Made by a program: the position numbers and the translations under genes. 12,835 nucleotides of DNA, from NCBI GenBank assembly GCA_036939355.1, contig JALLAP010000903.1, forward strand, positions 1 through 12,835, read 5' to 3'. How positions within the stretch are numbered: the first letter of the stretch is position 1; each line of letters starts with the position of its first letter. Origin of the DNA: Thalassiosira profunda. Its lineage: Eukaryota > Bacillariophyta > Thalassiosirophyceae > Thalassiosirales > Thalassiosiraceae. Below the pieces are notes generated by a model. It made no database searches, was not told the origin of the DNA, and worked only from the letters and a program-made list of their open reading frames with translations. This document shows positions 1-4,621 of the stretch, piece after piece.

Positions 1-109
1 CCTCCGCATCGCTGTTATATTCCTCGCTACTACTGCTGCTTTCCTCGCTCGATCTGGCAGAGCTGGAATCATCGGATCCGTCCAACCACCCCACATTCCA
101 CATCATCAT
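1..109 (-). CDS. Possible 5' end of an acidic Ser-rich protein gene, partial at the left edge
   Basis: Reading leftwards from an ATG at 109 (three ATGs in tandem, 109-101) the frame stays open to base 1, giving 36 codons: a short Trp-containing start (MMMWNVGWLDG) and then a tract of Ser, Asp and Glu ending in SSEEYNSDAE. Acidic Ser-rich stretches like this resemble CK2-type phosphorylation regions or disordered linkers, but nothing here identifies a family. The gene would diverge from the SDR gene at 392, matching the divergent pairs elsewhere in the window. Against it: the fragment is short, low-complexity DNA can stay open by chance, and no splice or domain evidence is available. Treat it as a candidate only. 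Confidence 0.38.
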   Translation of the reverse strand, partial: MMMWNVGWLDGSDDSSSARSSEESSSSSEEYNSDAE

Positions 110-391
110 GCACCGACAAATTGGGAGGCGCGTTGCAACGAGTTGCTACAGTCAAACAGTGATGAATATAGTGAGATGGGCACGGGTTGATGCTCTTGTT
201 TTCCGCAGGCCTTTCCCGCCAGAGCCCCTTTCCTCTTCGCCCAGCTGCTGCAATCCCCGCGGTGCTCACGGTAGTGCACCCTTTGGCTTTTGCTTTTGGG
301 TTTGGGGTGCAGTTAGTGCTTGTGTGGCGTGTCTTTCCTTCCATCCCGACGTCCTCTCCTTCGTCTCGTGCTCGTCGCGCTCACCGCCGCC
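110..391. promoter_or_regulatory. Putative divergent promoter / 5' flank of the SDR gene
   Basis: There is no convincing coding region between the minus-strand ATG at 109 and the SDR ATG at 392. The stretch holds GTGCACCC at 274-281 and GGGTGCA at 305-311, the two orientations of one short motif that also lies in the acireductone dioxygenase promoter and intron. It also has pyrimidine-rich tracts before the SDR start. No TATA box is obvious. Promoter function is inferred from position only. Confidence 0.4.
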
Positions 392-1414
392 ATGTTCCTG
401 TCGACCGCCGTCGGCGGCACAGCCGCCCTCCTCACCGCCGGGGGGTTCCTCCTCCGCCGTCGCATTTCGCGGGGTTGGATCACGCGGTCGTCCATTGCAA
501 TGCAGCATCTCACGAAGGACCAAACGATCATTATCACGGGAGGAAACGTTGGGCTCGGATTCGAGACAGCAAAAGATTTGGCCGGCTGCGGAGGCAAGGT
601 CATCCTCGCGTGTCGGAATGTGGATGCGGGAAAGGAAGCCGCTGCAAAGATTCAGCAGTCTACGGGCAACGAGGACGTGGAGTGCATGAAATTGGATCTG
701 TCACAGCTGGAGTCGGTGCAACAATTCGCCTCGGCATTCAAGGAGCGGAATGAGAACTTATATGCCCTGATTTGCAACGCGGGAGTTTGGGTACCCGACG
801 GAGGTCAGAAGACGAAGGATGGCTTTGAAATCCACTTTGGCGTCAACCACCTCGGACACTTTGCATTGATCCAAGCACTGCTTCCGCAGATGAAGCAGTC
901 GGGGTTGGACGGCCGAATCATCATCGTGTCGTCGAGCCTTTGCAAATCTGGACAGATCGACCTGCTGCAAAAGAGAGACTTCATCTATGACGGCAGAGCA
1001 CTCGCGGAGGGCGAGAAGAAATCTTTTGCCCCTCTTGGATACTGCGATTCCAAGCTGATGAACATGCTCACGTGCCGAGAACTGGCAAACAGACTGCCTT
1101 CGAACATCACCACGTACGCCGTATCACCAGGCTTTTGCAAGTCGTCTCTCGGGCGCAATGTCAACGTGCCGATATACAAAAAGGCAGTTATGGTGCCAAT
1201 GATGAGGCTGTTTCAGCGCAGCTCGACGCAAGGGGCACTGAATATCTTCTTTACGGTGACGGAAGACAAAGAGAAATTGCAGAGTGGAGCCATGTACCAG
1301 GATGGCAAGATATGGGAGGGCGGGGCCGAGCTCGTCGACAGATTGGGGGACGACGTGCAAAAGGGGCTGTGGGAGTTGTCGGAGGAATTGGTGAAGGAAA
1401 AGCTTCAGAATTGA
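392..1414 (+). CDS. Short-chain dehydrogenase/reductase, retinol dehydrogenase (RDH11-14/WWOX)-like
   Basis: Single-exon 340-residue NAD(P)-dependent oxidoreductase. The N-terminus has a hydrophobic segment (about residues 2-21, ending AGGFLLRRR), which looks like a signal anchor, so membrane association is likely. Next come the Rossmann glycine motif TGGNVGLG (49-56), ACRN (73-76; the Arg favours NADP(H)), CNAG (128-131), the VNHLGHF motif typical of the RDH group (from about 151), the catalytic Ser in VSSSL (about 181) and the YxxxK pair GYCDSK (Tyr217, Lys221), then SPGF. The C-terminal LWELSEELV also matches the RDH family ending. The start is the first in-frame ATG and sits in a perfect GCCGCCATG context; the frame is open further 5' but has no ATG. 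The substrate cannot be read from sequence: retinoid-like, lipid or pigment carbonyls are all possible. Protochlorophyllide reductase shares the YxDSK region, but the remainder fits RDH better. Confidence 0.93.
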   Translation: MFLSTAVGGTAALLTAGGFLLRRRISRGWITRSSIAMQHLTKDQTIIITGGNVGLGFETAKDLAGCGGKVILACRNVDAGKEAAAKIQQSTGNEDVECMKLDLSQLESVQQFASAFKERNENLYALICNAGVWVPDGGQKTKDGFEIHFGVNHLGHFALIQALLPQMKQSGLDGRIIIVSSSLCKSGQIDLLQKRDFIYDGRALAEGEKKSFAPLGYCDSKLMNMLTCRELANRLPSNITTYAVSPGFCKSSLGRNVNVPIYKKAVMVPMMRLFQRSSTQGALNIFFTVTEDKEKLQSGAMYQDGKIWEGGAELVDRLGDDVQKGLWELSEELVKEKLQN

Positions 1415-1626
1415 GAGCTCGCTGAAAACTGCACACTTAATGCACGAAATCGCACTCGATGTAAAAACGGAGGTATCCCGCAAAACTCATAAGTGACACC
1501 CGGGTGCTCTCAACTATCTTTGATCGACATGCCAGTCGCTCTCAATTCTCAATTGCAAACTCCGAAGCTGAATTTCCCCAACGCTCCCCAGAATCCCCAA
1601 CCAACATTCTTCTTCGTTCACCCCTC
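1415..1626. other. Convergent intergenic region (SDR / acireductone dioxygenase 3' ends)
   Basis: 212 bp separate the SDR stop codon from the stop codon of the convergent dioxygenase gene. It holds both 3' UTRs. No AATAAA is present on either strand; TGTAAA at 1459-1464 is a weak candidate for a plus-strand polyadenylation signal. Nothing else is seen. Confidence 0.5.
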
Positions 1627-2520
1627 TCACTCCTCGGTCTTCTTCTCCTCAAGATATGCCTCCACGTACTTCTTCCGGCTCTCGTGCTCCTCGCACGGCC
1701 GATTGAACGGCGTCCACACCGGCTGCCCGATGNTCCACGTACTTCTTCCGGCTCTCGTGCTCCTCGCACGGCCGATTGAACGGCGTCCACACCGGCTGCC
1801 CGATGAACAGCCGCATGGCGTGGATGCAATCGGCCTCGTCGACGGTGAACCGATGGTAAATCCCCTCGGGAAGCGTCATGAGATCCCCCGCCTTGATGTG
1901 AACGCGCACCCACTTATCCTCCTTGTTCCGCACGTCGAAGAAGCCGCTCCCTCCCAGGATGTACCGAATTTCCTCCGCGTCGTGGATGTGCTCCTCGAAG
2001 AAGGCCTTGACTTTGGTGTCGTACTCGGGGAGGGTGTCGGGGTGGACGGTGATGATGTCGGCGTAGGAGTAGCCGCGGTCGTCGCGGAGCTGGGCGAGCT
2101 TCGGATCGACGGCGTCCTTGGGATCCCAGGGGACGGCGAGCTTGGGGTAGTCGTAGGCCTCCGCGTCGAGCTTCCAGTAGCTGCGGGTGTGATAAATGAT
2201 GAGAACCAATTGCAATTGCATGCACCGACAGAAATTGCAGGGTGCACCCTGAGCGAGCGCCGATCGCTGTCGACGCCGCTCTCCAAAATATTAGCAACAA
2301 CTCACCAGATGCCCAGGTCCTGGAGCTCCTCGACCGTCACCGGCACGTTCGGCTCGCGCTGGTTCAGCTTCTTCTGGTCGGCGCAGTCCCCGTCGGGCAT
2401 TAGCCAGGCCGCTGGCCACTCGCTGGCGGGCGCTTGCTCCATCGTTCCCTTGATCTTCTTGCTCGGCGGCGGCTGCTCGGCGGGGGTCTCGGTGGTCTCC
2501 TTGGCGGTCTCCTCTGACAT
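1627..2520 (-). CDS. ADI1: Acireductone dioxygenase (methionine salvage), two exons, interrupted by an assembly duplication
   Basis: Cupin-fold metalloenzyme that oxidises acireductone to the keto-acid precursor of methionine (Fe form) in the methionine salvage (MTA) cycle. Exon 1 is 2520-2306 and exon 2 is 2180-1627; the 125-bp intron has a GTGAGT donor and GCAG acceptor, and splicing restores the family motif GICYWKLDAE (TG|C codon). Counting the 72-bp duplication and N at 1661-1805 once gives 231 aa ending [15 protein letters not shown]. The metal ligands are all visible: His136 and His138 in EEHIHDAEE, Glu142, and His181 in GIYHRF. Other family blocks are [12 protein letters not shown] and [13 protein letters not shown]. 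The start is the first in-frame ATG. The usual length is about 180 aa; the excess is an N-terminal extension of about 35 residues, acidic, then PPPSKKIKG. It diverges from the gene at 2740. As assembled, the duplication shifts the frame and hides the true C-terminus. Confidence 0.95.
1661..1805. repeat. Exact 72-bp duplication around a single N (assembly join)
   Basis: Bases 1661-1732 and 1734-1805 are identical and are separated only by N at 1733. They lie within exon 2 of the acireductone dioxygenase gene. The 73 extra bases shift the frame; reading one copy gives a continuous, family-like C-terminus. This is best explained as two overlapping contig ends that were scaffolded without being merged. 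Confidence 0.95.
2181..2305 (-). other. Intron of acireductone dioxygenase
   Basis: The donor GTGAGT is at 2305-2300 and the acceptor GCAG ends at 2181; the length is 125 bp and the phase is 2. The intron contains a perfect 14-bp palindrome CAGGGTGCACCCTG (2238-2251) and the AT-rich run CAATTGCAATTG. It is the longest intron recognised in the window. Confidence 0.92.
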
Positions 2521-2739
2521 TGTGGGGCTATTGCGGCGTCGCAGGGTGCACTTGGCTGGGTTGCGAGCGAGGGCGAGGCGGGGGGGGCATGCTTGCTCCA
2601 GATTTCCCTCCAACAAGCACAAGCAAGAGTAGGCGAGCGGCGATGCGACACTGGAAGAGTTGCGAAAAATCTTTGGCGTCAACACAAAGATCCGCCTCCA
2701 GCCCCAGGCGCTCAATCCTCAAAGCAACGCCCGAGCATC
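2521..2739. promoter_or_regulatory. Putative bidirectional promoter (ARD / plastid protein)
   Basis: 219 bp separate two divergent start codons, so both 5' UTRs and both core promoters must fit here. It contains CAGGGTGCAC at 2542-2551, sharing GGGTGCAC with the dioxygenase intron palindrome and the 5' flank of the SDR gene, and a G-tract at 2580-2587. No TATA box is evident. The role is inferred from the arrangement. Confidence 0.5.
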
Positions 2740-3760
2740 ATGAACCCCGCAGCCGCGCTCATCGCCCTCCTCTCCTTGTCGGCCGCCGCGGCCTTCGTCC
2801 AGGTCGGCCCGCCTCCGCCGAGGAAAGCGCTGTCGCCGCTGCACGCGACGGAGGCCTTCCAGCGCTCGCTCCTCGCGGCCCGCCTCGGGTCCAACGCGAA
2901 GGAGAGCGGTGCCACTGCAGTGGCCGACGCTCCATCGGCTGCAGTGGATGAGAATAAGAAGGACGACGACGAGAAGTTCCATCGGTCGCTGTTGGAGGCC
3001 AAACTTGCATATGATAAGATCAATGCGGCGCTCGATGCGACGCCCGCTGCTCCGGTTGCCGCCGTGCCCGCGCCCGCAGCAGCTGCTCCAGTTGTCGCCG
3101 TGTCCGCGCCCGCAGCGGCGGCCGTGGCTGCCTCCGTACCCAAGCCAGTTAGAGCCAACGCCCGCGCCGAAGCGGGCCGTCAAAACTACCGAGTTTACGG
3201 TGCCCCGGGAGCTGGCCATTGTGCCAATAAACGAAAGCACGGTGCAATTCACCGCCGGGGCCATCGGTGGCGCCGCCGGACTTGCACTGGGCGGCCTGCC
3301 ATTCGCACTGGCGGGCGCTGCAGCCTGCAACTATCTATCGCGCAAGGACGAGGATACGGGCGACGGCACCTCGGCCAAGAAGGTGGTCGACGCCGGCGCC
3401 CGCACGGCCCTGTTGGCGTACAACTTCCTGGCGCAGTTCGAGAAGGACAACAAGGTAGTTGATTCCATCTTGAATATTTTGGAAAAGGTGGTGGACAAGG
3501 CGAAGGAGGCGGATACCCCCGCGGGAGAGGCGATCGTGACGCTCGAGTCGGTTTTGGGCGGGGTGGCGAACAAGGTCGAGGAATTGAACGACGATTACGA
3601 TTTGGTGGGAGGCGCAGGGACCGTGTTGGATAGCGTGGGGGATCTTGTGGAGATGGGCGCCGATAAGGTGGTGGAGATGAACGAGGAGTACAAGCTGACC
3701 GAGCGGGCGGGCAGCGTCGTGAAGGGAGCGGTGGACAAGGTGGCTGATCGGAGGGGCTAA
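2740..3760 (+). CDS. Plastid-targeted membrane-associated protein of unknown function, with apparent frameshift
   Basis: I do not recognise a named family. The start is the first in-frame ATG. Residues 1-18 form a signal peptide ending AAAAF (Phe19), the A|F cleavage signature of diatom/ochrophyte bipartite plastid targeting, so import through the secretory route into the plastid is likely. Two related blocks follow, FQRSLLAARL and FHRSLLEAKL, then an Ala/Pro/Val-rich linker. The frame then changes: the N-terminal frame is good to codon 137 (GTT, 3148-3150) and the C-terminal frame is good from GAG at 3152, as if base 3151 were extra. The later part has a Gly/Ala-rich hydrophobic segment (about residues 169-199, FTAGAIGGAAGLALGG), long amphipathic helices, and two related repeats beginning EELNDDYDL and VEMNEEYKL. 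Read across the shift it is 339 aa. No intron explains the shift; a base error or a recent mutation is more likely. Confidence 0.8.
3046..3117 (+). repeat. Two-copy 36-bp tandem repeat (Ala/Pro/Val linker)
   Basis: Bases 3046-3081 and 3082-3117 are adjacent 36-bp units that differ at four positions. They encode two 12-residue copies of an Ala/Pro/Val linker (AAPVAAVPAPAA and AAPVVAVSAPAA) between the plastid-targeting region and the hydrophobic domain. Such linkers vary readily in copy number by slippage. Confidence 0.85.
3151..3151 (+). other. Apparent +1 frameshift point
   Basis: Near this base the coding frame moves by one. Skipping the A at 3151 gives the smooth join VPKPV then EPTPAPKRAV. 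The exact base is uncertain within a few positions. No GT-AG pair of plausible intron length spans the shift. Confidence 0.65.
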
Positions 3761-4621
3761 AGAGATGTTTTGGTTAGAGCAACATCTAATTGGAATGCTA
3801 CAGGGCAACGAGAGCCCACGAGGGGTATCGATCAGGCACTGCTAATAAAATTGTATTCAAGCATACCACCTTGTGCTTAGACACCTGGTGTGCACAAGAT
3901 ATGCCCAGAGAAAAGATGCAATGCCTCAAGTTGTCAGAGAGTAGGAACGGTTCGTTGCATCTGAACTCACTATCGTCGATCACTTCTGTGGAATGTCAAG
4001 ATAAGAGGTTGGGGCCAGGTTGATCCAAGGATCTCCGCACGGATACGTCACTCTGGGCCAGTCATAGAGACTCGGAAGGTCCGTTCCGCCTGCCTCTCCT
4101 CCGGCTGCCGAAACTTCTTTTGCGAAGAAGTCCGCTCGGACACTCTACGTCGGAACTCATTTTCCCGCTCCACGCAAGAAAGGGGGCAGACCAATCACTG
4201 AAATCTGTCGAGCTCACAACGCCGGCCGCGCGCGCCGCGCCCCTCAACCAGGAAATTCGTCGAGCTCTCGCCCTCGATTTCGTCGCAATGCTCGGCCGTT
4301 TCCTGGCGGGGCAGCCACTATTCTTTCCGTCATTGGCCCGGTTCTTCGGATGAATCGACGCTGTACTCATTCCTCCGTGCAGCTTACGACAAATACGACG
4401 AAGCTTCAAACTTGCGCCCCCGCGGGCGAAGTGTTGCGCCCGGCTTCCCGCGGTTTGAGCGGTGCAAGGCGGCGCGGATCCTCCGATGGGCGCCGCTGCA
4501 AGCATTGCAGGGCGCCTCTGATCTGCAAGCTGCACCTTCAACATTCATTGAACACAAATCATCGGCCCATTCCATAGCATCGGCGCAGACGATCTTTGCT
4601 TCGAATCCAACACTGAAGAGG
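3761..4621. other. Long intergenic region with a poly(A) signal and the 5' flank of the biosilica-protein gene
   Basis: About 860 bp without a convincing gene. Open frames on both strands show no family resemblance, no good splice sites and no sensible composition. AATAAA at 3844-3849 can serve the upstream plastid-protein gene. A hairpin (ACTTCTT, 5-nt loop, AAGAAGT) lies at 4113-4131, and a GC-rich alternating run (CCGGCCGCGCGCGCCGCG) near 4221-4240. The last 150 bp or so are presumably the promoter and 5' UTR of the gene at 4622. No tRNA-like T-loop or rRNA segment is seen. Confidence 0.6.
3844..3849 (+). terminator. Candidate polyadenylation signal AATAAA
   Basis: A canonical AATAAA hexamer lies 84 bp after the stop codon of the plastid-protein gene, followed by a T-containing stretch (TTGTATTC). 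Its position is right for 3' end formation of that transcript; usage is not shown. Confidence 0.45.

Noticed and set aside
320..391. A longer N-terminus for the SDR protein starting at 320
   Set aside because: The codon at 320 is TTG, not ATG; the first in-frame ATG is at 392 in a strong start context.
108..753. Overlapping plus-strand open frames of about 190 codons across the SDR 5' region
   Set aside because: They overlap the SDR frame, are Arg/Ser/Pro-rich shadow translations and contain no recognisable motif.
1661..1805. Interpretation of the duplication as a biological tandem repeat or a two-copy protein segment
   Set aside because: The copies are exact, flank an N, shift the frame, and share their length with a second N-flanking duplication at 11707-11851.
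3130..3155. A very short GT...AG intron (GTACCC...TTAG) as the reason for the frame change
   Set aside because: It would be under 25 bp, far below the 74-125 bp introns seen elsewhere, and lacks the GTGAGT/GTAAGT donor.
3148..3180. Programmed +1 ribosomal frameshifting in the plastid-protein gene
   Set aside because: No recognised slippery site or antizyme-like context is visible, and the assembly has other errors; a base error is simpler.
4062..4544. A 160-codon minus-strand frame in the long intergenic region
   Set aside because: Arg/Ala/Ser-rich, with no family motif or credible start context; the GC-rich DNA keeps frames open by chance.
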